A stretch of DNA of 64,000 nt. Origin: Pseudoalteromonas sp. T1lg48 (GTDB taxonomy: Bacteria > Pseudomonadota > Gammaproteobacteria > Enterobacterales > Alteromonadaceae). Under the pieces are notes generated by a model. It saw only the letters and a program-made list of their open reading frames with translations. It was not told the origin of the DNA and did not search any database. Location of the stretch: NCBI RefSeq assembly GCF_002964785.1, contig NZ_PQCC01000018.1:620001-684000 (forward strand), written 5' to 3'. The translations under genes and the position numbers were made by a program. Position 1 is the stretch's first letter. Every line of letters begins with the position of its first letter. Shown here in pieces: positions 1-9,466 of this stretch.

Positions 1-135
1 GATTCGTTGTTATTTTTGAGCTTTATTGCGTTTTATAGCAAGTATTATTCCACCAGCAAACTATAAACCAGATATGGGTGAATATCCACGGCCGTAAGGG
101 CAATTTCAGGGTATATCGAAGCGGTTGATATGTAT

Positions 136-158
136 AAAAAAAGCGGCCAATGGCCGCT
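136..158 (-). terminator. rho-independent terminator of the fabB-pdxB-asd block
   Basis: A 7-bp GC-rich stem (142-148 with 152-158, loop AAT) is followed on the minus strand by a run of seven T. It starts six bases after the asd stop codon, so it ends the leftward transcript. Confidence 0.85.
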
Positions 159-163
159 CTCTT

Positions 164-1180
164 TTAGAGGTAATGTGCGATCAGCTCTTCGGCAATCTGC
201 ACGCTGTTGGTTGCTGCCCCTTTACGGGTGTTATCACTGACCACCCACATGTTTAAACCGTGGGGGTGAGAAATATCCTGACGCACACGGCCGACATAAA
301 CGCTGTCGTTGCCGCTGGCGTCGGATACTGGCGTTGGGTAGTCATGCTCGTCTTCGATAAACTCAACGCCCGGTGCATCCTGGAGCAATTGCTTAACGTG
401 CTCAACATCTACCGGCATACGGGTTTCTAAATGAATGGCCTCGGCATGACCAAAGAACACAGGCACGCGCACCGCGGTTGGGTTTACCATCACTGTTTCA
501 TCGCCCAGAATCTTCTGGGTTTCCCACACCATCTTCATTTCTTCGCGGGTATAGCCGTTATCTTCAAAGGCATCGATTTGCGGGATAACGTTAAACGCCA
601 TCTGCTTTGTGAAGACTTGATTATCCATGGGACGACCATTCATCAGGTTGGCGGTTTGCTTTGCCAGCTCGTCAACCGCTTCTTTACCGGCACCCGATAC
701 CGCCTGGTAGGTACACACATTAATACGCTCAATGCCATAGGCGTCATAGATAGGCTTCAGCGCCACCAGCATCTGAATGGTTGAACAATTTGGGTTAGCA
801 ATAATATTACGGTTACGAAAATCCGCCAGGCTAGCCGCATTCACTTCTGGCACAATCAGGGGCACGTCATATTCGTAGCGAAATTGCGAGGTGTTGTCGA
901 TCACCACACAACCGGCCTCGGCGGCGATAGGCGCGTATTTTTCCGATACGCTGCCACCGGCTGAGAATAAACCAATATGCGCGTTGGCAAAGTCGAACTG
1001 CTCAACATCAAGCACCTCGATGGTTTCACCGTTGAATTCTATTTCTTCGCCCGCCGAACGGCTGCTAGCCAGTGGGAACAGTTGATCAACCGGAAATTTT
1101 CTCTCCGCCAAGGTCTCTATGATTTGACGACCCACTAAACCAGTGGCGCCCAATACCGCGACATTATATTTTTGCGACAT
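164..1180 (-). CDS. asd: aspartate-semialdehyde dehydrogenase
   Basis: This enzyme makes L-aspartate-4-semialdehyde from aspartyl phosphate with NADPH. It is a cytoplasmic step feeding lysine, diaminopimelate, methionine and threonine synthesis. The 338-aa product has the N-terminal NADP-binding motif GATGLVG (residues 11-17). The active-site cysteine is Cys132 in NPNCSTIQ, followed by the dimerisation/catalytic domain. Length is normal for the family. The gene lies 17 bases downstream of pdxB and in the same direction, so the two are probably co-transcribed, and a terminator follows at once. The neighbourhood fabB-pdxB-asd is the one known from Shewanella-type genomes. Confidence 0.96.
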   Translation of the reverse strand: MSQKYNVAVLGATGLVGRQIIETLAERKFPVDQLFPLASSRSAGEEIEFNGETIEVLDVEQFDFANAHIGLFSAGGSVSEKYAPIAAEAGCVVIDNTSQFRYEYDVPLIVPEVNAASLADFRNRNIIANPNCSTIQMLVALKPIYDAYGIERINVCTYQAVSGAGKEAVDELAKQTANLMNGRPMDNQVFTKQMAFNVIPQIDAFEDNGYTREEMKMVWETQKILGDETVMVNPTAVRVPVFFGHAEAIHLETRMPVDVEHVKQLLQDAPGVEFIEDEHDYPTPVSDASGNDSVYVGRVRQDISHPHGLNMWVVSDNTRKGAATNSVQIAEELIAHYL

Positions 1181-1197
1181 ATCTCTTCCTCAAGGCG

Positions 1198-2313
1198 TTA
1201 AATACTAAACCCAAACGCTGCCAAGGCGCTCAGGTAAGGGTTATGGCCACTGAGCGTCAGGGTGCTGAGCTCACGGCGAACCGGATAGGTTTTGCGCAAC
1301 AGATCAAAGCCTTGGCTATGCAATTGCGCACGTAAAATCGCGTCATCACGACGCACATCGTAAATGAGGTGAACCAGAGCGCCAAGCTCTTCCTTACTCC
1401 AGCTCTCGCTGAGGGTAAGCCGACTTAGGCTTGGTGTTGGCAAATGCTGAGTTAAATCACTGCTTGGTTCGATATTCAGGTGCTGGCACAGGGCTTCATA
1501 AAGCATAAAGGTACCACGGCCCTTGCCCTCAAGCGTATGTCCGGCAATATGTACCGTAGCCAGCTCCACATAGGGCAACAGCTCTTCGAGTATATCCGGC
1601 TCATTTTCCCATACGTCCAGCACCAAACATAAATCATCATGGGCCTGTTGGCGCGCCAGCAGGGCCTGATTGTCTATCACATCGCCACGACTGGCGTTGA
1701 TCACAATTTTACCCTCGGCCAGAGCATCGATGCGCTTCTTATCGAGTAAATGATAAGTGCAATGCTCGCCGTCTTTAACCAAAGGCACGTGAAAGGTGAT
1801 GATATCGGCCTCAGCTAAGGCCGTTTCCAGGTTTTGCCAGTCTCCGGCGTCACCGCGAGCCTGCCTCGGCGAGTCGACCAATAGGGTTTTCACACCGATA
1901 GCTCCAAGCTTATCCGCCAGGCACTGACCGATATTACCCACGCCAACAATGGCGATGGTCTTATCGAACACCGAAAAATGCTGCTCCTGCGCCAAGGCAA
2001 ACATGGCGCTGAGCACGTATTCGGCAACAGCCACTGCATTACAACCCGGGGCGCTGGCAAAAGGCACCTGGCGCTGGGCCAGATAGTCCTGATCAATGTG
2101 ATCCACGCCTATGGTGGCGGTGCCGACAAACTTCAATTTGCTATTATGGGCCAACAGCTCGGCGTTAACCTGAGTCACCGAGCGCGTCAGTAATACGTCC
2201 GCATCCTTGACCATCTCTGGGGTCAAGGCCCTGCCATCGAATCGCTCAATCTCGCCCAGAGGGGCAAAAAAGGCATCCACAAGGGGCATGTTTTGGTCTG
2301 CTAATATTTTCAT
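1198..2313 (-). CDS. pdxB: erythronate-4-phosphate dehydrogenase
   Basis: PdxB oxidises 4-phosphoerythronate in the DXP-dependent pathway to pyridoxal 5'-phosphate. The 371-aa protein has the D-isomer-specific 2-hydroxyacid dehydrogenase layout. An N-terminal substrate domain begins MKILADQNMPLVDAFF, followed by a Rossmann domain with GVGNIGQ near residue 124. The catalytic-domain stretch INASRGDVID comes next, and the C-terminal PdxB-specific dimerisation domain is intact. The start is supported by the conserved N terminus. It begins 8 bases after the present fabB stop codon, so the pair is closely linked; the normal fabB terminator would lie inside the intergenic region. Confidence 0.95.
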   Translation of the reverse strand: MKILADQNMPLVDAFFAPLGEIERFDGRALTPEMVKDADVLLTRSVTQVNAELLAHNSKLKFVGTATIGVDHIDQDYLAQRQVPFASAPGCNAVAVAEYVLSAMFALAQEQHFSVFDKTIAIVGVGNIGQCLADKLGAIGVKTLLVDSPRQARGDAGDWQNLETALAEADIITFHVPLVKDGEHCTYHLLDKKRIDALAEGKIVINASRGDVIDNQALLARQQAHDDLCLVLDVWENEPDILEELLPYVELATVHIAGHTLEGKGRGTFMLYEALCQHLNIEPSSDLTQHLPTPSLSRLTLSESWSKEELGALVHLIYDVRRDDAILRAQLHSQGFDLLRKTYPVRRELSTLTLSGHNPYLSALAAFGFSI

Positions 2314-2321
2314 TATTTATC

Positions 2322-3632
2322 CTAGCAACAACGGCGGAGCGCTATTTTAATCATGCTGCTGCCACAAAGCAAAAAAGCCACGCAATTGCGTGGCTTTTTC
2401 TGCAAACTCAGGTCGGTATTAGCTTTGTACTTGCTCATTACCAGGGTCGCGTTGGTGCCACCAAACCCGAAGCTGTTTGACATCACAGTGTTAAGCTCAA
2501 CATCGCGACGCTCGGTCACGATGTCCAGGCCTTGTGCCTGCTCATCCAGCTCGTCGATATTGATAGACGGCGCAACGAAGTTGTTCTCAAGCATTAGCAA
2601 TGAGTAAATCGCTTCGTGTACACCAGCCGCACCTAGAGCGTGACCCGTCATGGCCTTGGTTGCACTGATGGCTGGTGAGTTGCCACCAAATACTTCTTGA
2701 ATCGCACCCAGCTCTTTTACGTCACCCACAGGCGTTGACGTGCCGTGCGTGTTCAGGTAATCAACCGGAGTGTCTAGGTTTTGCATGGCTTGACGCATAC
2801 AACGTACCGCGCCTTCACCCGATGGGGCTACCATGTCGTAACCGTCAGACGTGGCGCCGTAGCCCGTGATTTCGGCATAGATGTGGGCGCCGCGAGCAAG
2901 GGCATGCTCAAGCTCTTCAACAACCACGATACCGCCACCACCAGAGATTACGAAACCGTCACGGTTAGCGTCATAGGTACGTGACGCTTTTTCAGGTGTT
3001 TCATTGTACTTGGTAGACAAGGCACCCATGGCGTCGAATTCCATAGCCAAAGTCCAGTGCAGCTCTTCACCACCACCGGCAAAGATCACATCTTGTTTAC
3101 CCAGCTGGATTTGCTCAACCGCGTGACCGATACAGTGCGCAGACGTGGCACAAGCCGAACTGATTGAGTAGTTTACGCCTTTGATTTTAAAAGGTGTTGC
3201 CAAACACGCAGACGTGGTACTCGCCATGGTACGAGGAACCATGTAAGGACCAACACGCTTAACGCCTTTTTCGCGCAGGGTATCTGCCGCTTCAACCTGG
3301 TACTTAGATGAACCACCACCCGAGCCAACGATAAGGCCGGTGCGCTCATTAGATACCTGGTCATCAGTTAATTTGGCATCGGCAATCGCCTGTGCCATTG
3401 AGATATAAGCATAGGCGGCCGCATCACCCATAAAACGGAATGCCTTGCGATCAACATGCTCTTTTACATCTAAATCAATGCTGCCAGAAACTTGGCTACG
3501 AAGGTTGTATTCAGCAAACTCCGGGTTGTAAGCGATACCGCTTTTACCCGTTTTTAAAGATTCTAATACTTCTTCTTTATTATTACCGATGCTTGAAACC
3601 ACACCGATACCCGTAATGACGGCTCTTCTCAT
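2322..3632 (-). CDS. fabB: beta-ketoacyl-ACP synthase I, with a frame-extended C terminus
   Basis: FabB condenses malonyl-ACP with acyl-ACP in fatty-acid elongation and is needed for unsaturated fatty acids. The thiolase fold is complete: the nucleophile is Cys161 (SSACATSAH), and the two catalytic histidines lie in NTHGTSTP and [10 protein letters not shown]. coli FabB is 406 aa and ends shortly after the motif TNATLVM. Here the frame runs on for about 32 residues after SKYKA, reading straight through a perfect terminator hairpin (2372-2399). A TAA lies one base out of frame at 2419-2421, so a single-base deletion (real or a sequencing error) most likely removed the normal stop. The expected protein is about 404 aa. 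Confidence 0.93.
   Translation of the reverse strand: MRRAVITGIGVVSSIGNNKEEVLESLKTGKSGIAYNPEFAEYNLRSQVSGSIDLDVKEHVDRKAFRFMGDAAAYAYISMAQAIADAKLTDDQVSNERTGLIVGSGGGSSKYQVEAADTLREKGVKRVGPYMVPRTMASTTSACLATPFKIKGVNYSISSACATSAHCIGHAVEQIQLGKQDVIFAGGGEELHWTLAMEFDAMGALSTKYNETPEKASRTYDANRDGFVISGGGGIVVVEELEHALARGAHIYAEITGYGATSDGYDMVAPSGEGAVRCMRQAMQNLDTPVDYLNTHGTSTPVGDVKELGAIQEVFGGNSPAISATKAMTGHALGAAGVHEAIYSLLMLENNFVAPSINIDELDEQAQGLDIVTERRDVELNTVMSNSFGFGGTNATLVMSKYKANTDLSLQKKPRNCVAFLLCGSSMIKIALRRCC
2372..2399 (-). terminator. fabB terminator, now inside the reading frame
   Basis: A perfect 28-nt palindrome has an A/T run at each end and a GC-rich core (GCCACGCA and its complement). It lies about 20 bases after the expected fabB stop, where the fabB transcript should end. 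The extended fabB frame translates across it, which is unusual and supports a lost stop codon. Confidence 0.85.
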
Positions 3633-3818
3633 GAGAATTTACCCTGCTTATTCCTAAATTGCGTGTAGTGTACGCGGAAACTTCCTACGAAGTGGTCATT
3701 CCAGCGTACATCTGTACTCTGAATTTTTCAAGCGTGTCGCGATGATCTTTTGGTGACAATATACTAGCTGCCCTAAAGACGTTAAAATAGCGACCAAACT
3801 GTTAAGCCTTGAGTCTTC

Positions 3819-5798
3819 ATGATCACCCACGCGACTATCCACTTTAATGACGCCGGCACCCCGGTAGCCGATGCCTTTGACGATGTTTATTTTTCCAACG
3901 AAGACGGTTTGGCCGAATCTGACTTTGTATTTTACCAGCATAATCAGATAGATGAGAGATTAAAAACACATTCGCGAAAACATTTTGTGATTGCCGAAAC
4001 CGGCTTCGGTACCGGCCTTAATTTTCTCAATGCCTGGCATCGCTTTAGCCAGTGCGCCGATAAACAAGCCGAACGCCTGCATTTTATCTCCTTTGAAAAG
4101 TTTCCCATCCGCAAAGAAGACCTGGCCAAGGCCCTAAATAACTGGCCACAATTGAGCCAGTACGCCGAGCAGCTGCTGGCCCAATACCCGGATGCCCTGC
4201 CCGGGTGTCATCGTCTACATTTCGATAAGGTCACCCTGGACTTATGGATAGGCGATGTCCAGGATTCACTAACACAGCTGAACTATGGCAGCGCCGGACT
4301 GATCGATGCCTGGTTTTTAGACGGCTTTGCGCCGAGTAAGAACCCGGATATGTGGCAACAAAGTCTGTTCGATGCCATGGCGCATTTGGGCCGCGAGCAG
4401 GCCACCTTTGCCACCTTTACCGCCGCCGGCTTTGTCCGTCGTGGTCTGAAAGATGCTGGCTTTGAGGTAAAAAAAGTAAAAGGCTATGGCCGCAAACGGG
4501 AAATGATCGTCGGTCAGCTGACTACACCCACGGCTCAGGCCAACTGCCCTGCTCCCTACCAGCGCCAGACACGCGCCTTAAATAAGGTCGCTATTATCGG
4601 CGGCGGCATCGCCAGCTCCCTGTTGCTGCACCGCCTCAGCGCCCGTAATATCACAGCTACCTTATTTTGCGCCGATAGCGATTTGGCCCAAGGGGCCTCG
4701 CACAATAATCAGGGTGCCCTCTACCCGCACCTGCAGGCGGATGTGTCGCCCTCAAGTGAATTTTTCGCCCACAGCTTTATCTACGCCAAACGCCTATATG
4801 AGCAGTTGCTGGCCGATGGCTTTGTCTTCGACCATCAATGGTGCGGCGTCTTGTTGCAAGGCGTAAAAGAGGAAATGCGTAAACGTCACGCTAATCTGGT
4901 GGCCAAGGATAACTGGCCAAGCTGGCTTATCCATGAAGTGGATGCCGAGCAGGCCAGCAAATTAGCCGCGGTGGATATTCCTTATGGCGGCCTGTTTATC
5001 CCCCAAGGTGGCTGGTTGAGCCCACCGCAATTAGTGCAAGCGCTGACGGATGCCGCCTGTAAAAAAGTGGCGCATGAACTCAACTTCAGCACCCCTATCC
5101 GCTCCCTGAGCCAACAAGACGGACAATGGTATCTAGAGGGCGAGCAGCAGGCCTATGGCCCGTTCGACGATGTCTTTATTTGCATGGGTGAGCACAGCGA
5201 TAGCTTGCTGCCGGGCCAAGGGTTGGCGCTGCAAAGCGTGCGCGGACAAGTCTCACACCTGGAAAGCAGCCCAACCTCAAGCAAGCTCAATACCGTGCTC
5301 TGTCACAAGGGCTATTTCACCCCGAGCAATCAGGGCGCGCATTGCATGGGCGCCACCTTTACTAAAGACACCCAAGAGCGGGATATTCGCGCCGAGGATA
5401 ACGACAGCAACTGGCAACAATTTGCCGACTTTTATGGCCAATGTGATTGGACCGAGGAGTTAGGCAGCATCACCGGGGCGAAAGCAGCCATTCGGGCCAC
5501 CTTAAGCGATCACCTGCCACTGTTTGGTCAATATGCCCAGGATCATGAATATACGCAGGCCTTCCCTTTACTTGGCGTTGGCAACTGGCAGCAGGCCGAG
5601 CCGTTGCGGCACGAGTATGGCGGTTTGCACCTGTTTACCGGCCTGGGAGCTCGGGGATTGTGCAGTGCGCCTCTCTGCGCCGAAGCCCTGGTTGCTAGCT
5701 TATGCGATGAACCGAGTCCACTGAGTTTACGTGTGGATCAGGCGTTGCATCCGGCCCGATTTATTATTCGCGGCCTAAAACGCGGACAAATAACATGA
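3819..5798 (+). CDS. mnmC: bifunctional tRNA U34 5-methylaminomethyl biosynthesis protein MnmC
   Basis: MnmC performs the last two steps of mnm5s2U34 formation in tRNAs for Lys, Glu and Gln. The FAD-dependent C-terminal half removes the carboxymethyl group, and the N-terminal SAM-dependent half methylates the product. In this 659-aa protein the methyltransferase domain spans about residues 1-245, with ETGFGTGLNFL as SAM motif I. The oxidoreductase domain starts near residue 258 with the FAD motif IIGGGIASS. Length matches the family. The start is ATG at 3819. It is divergent from fabB. Confidence 0.95.
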   Translation: MITHATIHFNDAGTPVADAFDDVYFSNEDGLAESDFVFYQHNQIDERLKTHSRKHFVIAETGFGTGLNFLNAWHRFSQCADKQAERLHFISFEKFPIRKEDLAKALNNWPQLSQYAEQLLAQYPDALPGCHRLHFDKVTLDLWIGDVQDSLTQLNYGSAGLIDAWFLDGFAPSKNPDMWQQSLFDAMAHLGREQATFATFTAAGFVRRGLKDAGFEVKKVKGYGRKREMIVGQLTTPTAQANCPAPYQRQTRALNKVAIIGGGIASSLLLHRLSARNITATLFCADSDLAQGASHNNQGALYPHLQADVSPSSEFFAHSFIYAKRLYEQLLADGFVFDHQWCGVLLQGVKEEMRKRHANLVAKDNWPSWLIHEVDAEQASKLAAVDIPYGGLFIPQGGWLSPPQLVQALTDAACKKVAHELNFSTPIRSLSQQDGQWYLEGEQQAYGPFDDVFICMGEHSDSLLPGQGLALQSVRGQVSHLESSPTSSKLNTVLCHKGYFTPSNQGAHCMGATFTKDTQERDIRAEDNDSNWQQFADFYGQCDWTEELGSITGAKAAIRATLSDHLPLFGQYAQDHEYTQAFPLLGVGNWQQAEPLRHEYGGLHLFTGLGARGLCSAPLCAEALVASLCDEPSPLSLRVDQALHPARFIIRGLKRGQIT

Positions 5799-5962
5799 TT
5801 TTTCGTTAAACATGGGTTAACTTTATATATGATAAGTAATAAACCTGAACTGGGATAGTAACTGCTTGAGCTGTAACTTATTTATTCTCTAAGCAAGGAT
5901 AAGGCGAATAAAGCCCCCAACCCGTATGCAGGTTAATAATTTTATATAAATGGAGTGAAATC

Positions 5963-6322
5963 ATGAACAACGCGCTTCGTCGAGCGGCCACCTTAACATT
6001 TGCAGGCCTGTTAATGGCCGCGAGCCACCAGGCTAACGCCGACTTATCTATTTTGCCGTTGCCAGAAGATTTTAAAACCCACATGACGGTGGAAAAGAAG
6101 TACCCTATGGTATTGGACGGTTTCACTCGCCTTAGCGACACTCAAGTACAGGCGTTTTACAGCGATAAATTAGGTGAGCCAATGAAGATCACCAGCGATA
6201 TCGACCGCTTTACCCTGTTTTATAATGTTGCTGGCCACCCGCTGCGCATCGCCGTATACCAGCGCGGTGAATGGACGGAAATCAGCGCCATGGTCAATGC
6301 CAAGACCGCCGGCGGCATGTAA
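5963..6322 (+). CDS. small secreted protein of unknown function
   Basis: The 119-aa product has a clear N-terminal signal peptide. Basic residues RR are followed by the hydrophobic stretch ATLTFAGLLMAAS, with a likely Ala-x-Ala cleavage after QANA. The mature part is about 93 residues, without cysteine pairs or an obvious motif. I do not recognise the family. The start ATG follows a GGAGTGA ribosome-binding site. The gene ends in a bidirectional terminator shared with convergent motY. A periplasmic role is inferred only from the signal peptide. Confidence 0.8.
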   Translation: MNNALRRAATLTFAGLLMAASHQANADLSILPLPEDFKTHMTVEKKYPMVLDGFTRLSDTQVQAFYSDKLGEPMKITSDIDRFTLFYNVAGHPLRIAVYQRGEWTEISAMVNAKTAGGM

Positions 6323-6326
6323 ACAC

Positions 6327-6356
6327 AAAAAAAGCCAGCATCTCGCTGGCTTTTTA
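6327..6356. terminator. bidirectional terminator between convergent genes
   Basis: The stem AAAGCCAGC/GCTGGCTTT has A-rich and T-rich flanks. It can therefore end both the plus-strand gene to its left and motY to its right. Confidence 0.85.
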
Positions 6357-6373
6357 CTTTCCTCTCATGCCTG

Positions 6374-7240
6374 CTAAGGCTTGGCTATTTGGATCACCAC
6401 GCGGCGGTTTTTACCCCGACCGATCACGGTTTCATTCGACGCAATATGGCGCTTTTCACCGAATCCAGTGGTAACCAACTTACCCTCATCCACGCCCAGT
6501 TCTTTTATATACTCGGCAATGGCCTCGGCCCGACGCTTTGATAGCTCGAGGTTATTCCAACGTCCGCCGTAACTATCTGAATAGGCGGCAATGGTGATCG
6601 ACTCTATCTCTTTATCATGCTTGAGGTATTCGCCAATTTGTTGCAAACGCTGCTTCGACGACTTGGTTAAATCACTGGAGTTTTTCTTATAATTCATCAC
6701 CGTAAAGGCAATGTCTTCAAAACTATAGGGAAGCAAGGCATCGCGGCATTGCAGAAAAGTCCAATAGGCAGATGGGAAATTTATTGCCGATAGGGCCACG
6801 GCAATGCGATCTTGCTCATTACGCCAATCCTGATAGTAAAAGGTCGGCTGATTGCCTTTTTCCAGCTCGGTCAGCATCAGCCAGGCGGTGTCGTTATTAA
6901 GCTCACCATCGAACTGACGTAATAGCTCCATGGATGCCAAAACCTTCCCCTGGTGACCCGGACGCCAGCTTGGCGGCACCGATTCTAACGCCGCGACATC
7001 GTAGTTATTGGGGCGCACCACCATATCGAGATTAAAGCGTACGTCTTTGTTTTTACTGGCAACGCTGCGAAATACCGCATCGCCATAAAAAGGTACCGGA
7101 TGACTAAGCTGACACTGCAGGCGAGAGTTTTCGACCATTTGCCACGTCGATGATTGCGCATCGGCCGCATAGGTGCGCATGGCTCCCTCGGCACCGAGAC
7201 TGGCCACAAGTGCCATAACAATGGCGGTATACTTAATCAT
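6374..7240 (-). CDS. motY: MotY-type sodium-driven flagellar motor protein
   Basis: MotY forms the T-ring with MotX around the flagellar basal body and anchors sodium-driven PomAB stators. The protein has a signal peptide (MIKYTAIVMALVASL) and a MotY-specific N-terminal domain (for example QCQLSHPVPFYGDAVF and LTELEKG near the middle). A C-terminal OmpA/peptidoglycan-binding domain carries AYSDSYGG and RGKNRRVVI. I place the start at 7240 because a GAGGTGGGG ribosome-binding site is correctly spaced before that ATG; a GTG four codons upstream is less likely. MotY is typical of Vibrio and Alteromonadales. Confidence 0.9.
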   Translation of the reverse strand: MIKYTAIVMALVASLGAEGAMRTYAADAQSSTWQMVENSRLQCQLSHPVPFYGDAVFRSVASKNKDVRFNLDMVVRPNNYDVAALESVPPSWRPGHQGKVLASMELLRQFDGELNNDTAWLMLTELEKGNQPTFYYQDWRNEQDRIAVALSAINFPSAYWTFLQCRDALLPYSFEDIAFTVMNYKKNSSDLTKSSKQRLQQIGEYLKHDKEIESITIAAYSDSYGGRWNNLELSKRRAEAIAEYIKELGVDEGKLVTTGFGEKRHIASNETVIGRGKNRRVVIQIAKP

Positions 7241-7413
7241 GGGTTGCCCCACCTCGCTGGTTCTTTGACATCAAATTACATTCTCACTTTACAAGCAATA
7301 TACATACCATTACCTAGTAGCCCTGTGACTAGAATAATTTTTCCTTAGCCCTGTTGGCCGCGTCGAGTTTTTGCCATAATAGCCGACCTTTATCGGCTTT
7401 GGGCAGTAATTAG

Positions 7414-8085
7414 ATGGCAGATGCACAACAACCTCTTTTTTCACAACGCTTTCGCGGCTTTTTTCCTGTAGTTATCGACGTCGAAACCGCTGGCTTTAAT
7501 AAAGAAACCGATGCGTTATTGGAAATTGCCGTCACCACCCTAAAAATGGATGACCAGGGGGTGTTGAGCCTGGACCAAACCCAGCATTTTCATATTACCC
7601 CGTTTGAAGGGGCCAATATTGAGCAAGCGGCCATCGAATTTAACGGCATCGACCCGTTTTGCGCGCTGCGCGGTGCGGTTGACGAGCTTGATGCGATGAA
7701 AAGCATTTGTAAGTTTGTGCGCAAGGCACAAAAGGATGCGGGCTGCCAACGTTCGGTGGTGGTTGCTCATAACTCCGCATTTGATCACGGCTTTCTTAAT
7801 GCCGCCATTGAGCGCTGCAAAATTAAGCGCACGCCGTTCCACCCCTTTGTGAGCTTTGATACCACCTCTTTAGCGGGATTGGCACTGGGGCAAACCGTGC
7901 TGGCCAAGGCCTGTCGTGCCGCTGGCATCGAATTCGATAACTCTCAGGCACACAGCGCCCTGTATGATACCGAGCGCACCGCCGAGCTCTTCTGTTATAT
8001 CGTCAATAAATGGCAAGCCCTCGGCGGCTGGCCTTTGCCGGTCGAAGAATCAGAAGAAGCGCAAGAGCAAACGGCCTCGGAGTAG
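7414..8085 (+). CDS. rnt: ribonuclease T
   Basis: RNase T is a DEDDh 3'-5' exonuclease that trims tRNA CCA ends and matures 5S and 23S rRNA. The 223-aa protein shows the exonuclease motifs in order: IDVETAGF (Exo I), HNSAFDHGF (Exo II) and [14 protein letters not shown] (Exo III). The conserved basic nucleic-acid-binding residues fit the family. Length is normal. It precedes the tmRNA gene; the roughly 160-bp gap holds the ssrA promoter. Confidence 0.95.
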   Translation: MADAQQPLFSQRFRGFFPVVIDVETAGFNKETDALLEIAVTTLKMDDQGVLSLDQTQHFHITPFEGANIEQAAIEFNGIDPFCALRGAVDELDAMKSICKFVRKAQKDAGCQRSVVVAHNSAFDHGFLNAAIERCKIKRTPFHPFVSFDTTSLAGLALGQTVLAKACRAAGIEFDNSQAHSALYDTERTAELFCYIVNKWQALGGWPLPVEESEEAQEQTASE

Positions 8086-8197
8086 CTCCGATACCCGCAA
8101 ACAGGGCTGATGATAAGTCTTTTGGTCTGCAGAGCGCATTTTCTTGCACAGTAATTAGGCTAAGGCTCCTGATTTATAACAATTTCTAATATCGTGC

Positions 8198-8227
8198 TTG
8201 TGGTAAAGGCGCCGACTCAGTTATACT
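8198..8227 (+). promoter_or_regulatory. predicted ssrA sigma-70 promoter
   Basis: A -10 element TATACT (8222-8227) has a weak -35 TTGTGG 18 bases upstream. The expected start, about 8234, lies a few bases before the mature tmRNA 5' end at 8250. That matches a short leader removed by RNase P. Confidence 0.55.
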
Positions 8228-8249
8228 ACAAGGACTGAAACGTATTTCA

Positions 8250-8606
8250 GGGGCTGATTAGGATTCGACGGGATTCAAGAAGCCTAAGGTGCATGTCGAG
8301 GTGCGGTTGGCCTCGTAAAAAAGCCGCATTTAAAGTAATCGCAAACGACGATAACTACGCTCTAGCGGCATAATAGCCCGCTAGCACTTCTCCGGTGTAT
8401 GTCTGTGGACCCGGTTCTGAAGTGTCACCCTACACGGACTCGCTACGGAAACCCTGGCCGGGGTTGAAGGGCTAAAACTAAGCGGCCTCGCCTTTGTTTA
8501 TCGTGTTCGTCCGAGACTCAAAGGTTAACCAATAGACGATACTAAACATGTAGGACCGAAGGTCGACGCTTTCCGGACGGGGGTTCAAATCCCCCCAGCT
8601 CCACCA
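8250..8606 (+). ncRNA. ssrA: transfer-messenger RNA (tmRNA)
   Basis: tmRNA rescues stalled ribosomes by adding a degradation tag. The 5' end GGGGCTGATTAGGATTCGAC and the 3' end with the T-arm (GGTTCAAATCC), acceptor strand AGCTCCACCA and encoded CCA are standard. The tag frame at 8341-8373 reads ANDDNYALAA followed by tandem TAA TAG stops. The 357-nt length is typical. The 3' terminal 30 bp are the left half of the island attachment repeat, so integration regenerated an intact tmRNA. Confidence 0.97.
8577..8606 (+). repeat. left attachment repeat (attL core) of the ssrA island
   Basis: These 30 bp of the tmRNA T-arm and acceptor stem recur exactly at 43598-43627 in the same orientation. They are the expected crossover duplication left by a tyrosine integrase that uses ssrA as its target. 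The integrase gene lies about 900 bp inside this end. Confidence 0.93.
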
Positions 8607-8618
8607 CTCAAACCCCCA

Positions 8619-8655
8619 CCAAGCCCCCACTACACGGGGCTTGGAAGGGTTTTTA
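8619..8655 (+). terminator. island-supplied ssrA terminator
   Basis: The stem CCAAGCCCC (8619-8627) pairs with GGGGCTTGG (8636-8644), and a T run follows shortly after. It lies just inside the island, so the element replaces the ssrA terminator it displaced to 43634-43664. Confidence 0.75.
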
Positions 8656-8685
8656 CCTAATAAACACCCACTTAGCACCCACTAC

Positions 8686-8709
8686 AAAGTACACCCCTGC
8701 TACACACAC
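8686..8709 (+). promoter_or_regulatory. candidate integrase arm-binding repeat, left
   Basis: This 24-bp sequence recurs with two mismatches at 43543-43566, just inside the other end and in the same orientation. A related stretch containing AGTACACAC lies near 8780. Paired repeats beside the att cores are what arm-type integrase sites look like. Binding itself is inference. Confidence 0.5.
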
Positions 8710-8921
8710 CGCCACTGCTGAGTTTCAGCCAAATCATTCATTAAATTAAAAACATCGAATTCCACTCAAATTACACGCATAGTACACACAAAATTTTCGA
8801 CTTTTTGGCGGTGAAACGGCGTAAATAAGGAAGCTAACGAAAGTAGAGTTGATAGCAGATTGACCAAGTAAGGGGATTTTTCTACTTTAGATCTTATGTA
8901 ATCGCTTTTGAGTTTATCTAA

Positions 8922-9305
8922 ATGAAGCCAGCCAATCACACCCCATCAGAAGTTCAAATGTATTTGGAGCTAATCGAGCTCCGTTGTACCAACACAATTT
9001 CTGAGCTCAACTTATTTCTCACACAAATCACAAACCTGAAAGCAGCTTTAAAATTACAACAAAGTCAGTTTGAAACCGCACCTCCGACTCCTTCTTCAAT
9101 ATCTCTGTTAGAGGCTGAAAAAAGTCAAGTGAGCGAGCTTGTAAGGCTACAAGATATCTCTCGGATGACTGGGTTATCCCGCTCCACTATATACACTATG
9201 ATTAAGGAAGGTCGATTCCCCGAGGGTTTTAAACTCTCTGCTCGTGCAGTCGCGTGGAAAAGAGCAGATATTGATAATTGGATAAAGTTTAAGTCAAAAC
9301 CATAA
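8922..9305 (+). CDS. AlpA-like helix-turn-helix regulator
   Basis: The 127-aa protein has a C-terminal AlpA/MerR-type DNA-binding domain. It reads VRLQDISRMTGLSRSTIY followed by the wing-like EGRFPEGFKLSARAVAW and the ending KRADIDNWIK. This is the pattern of AlpA proteins that control excision of P4-like islands. The first 65 residues are a separate, predicted helical extension not usual in short AlpA proteins. It is convergent with the integrase and probably controls its expression or acts in excision. The start ATG at 8922 lacks a strong ribosome-binding site; a later ATG at 8959 is possible. Confidence 0.8.
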   Translation: MKPANHTPSEVQMYLELIELRCTNTISELNLFLTQITNLKAALKLQQSQFETAPPTPSSISLLEAEKSQVSELVRLQDISRMTGLSRSTIYTMIKEGRFPEGFKLSARAVAWKRADIDNWIKFKSKP

Positions 9306-9404
9306 TCCGCGGCTCGTATCGGCCGATTCCAGAGCATTCAGCTTAGCTAAGGAGTGTTAACTCAGACTGCATCCCTAATTAGGTTGAAACTTCTTAACAT
9401 CAAG

Positions 9405-9431
9405 AAAAACACCGCTCTACAGCGGTGTTTT
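9405..9431. terminator. bidirectional terminator between alpA-like gene and integrase
   Basis: A 10-bp stem, AAACACCGCT/AGCGGTGTTT with loop CTAC, has A and T flanks. It ends the leftward integrase transcript and can end the rightward alpA-like transcript. Confidence 0.8.
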
Positions 9432-9466
9432 GATATAAACTTTACGAGAAGGCCTAACTAAGGCTG

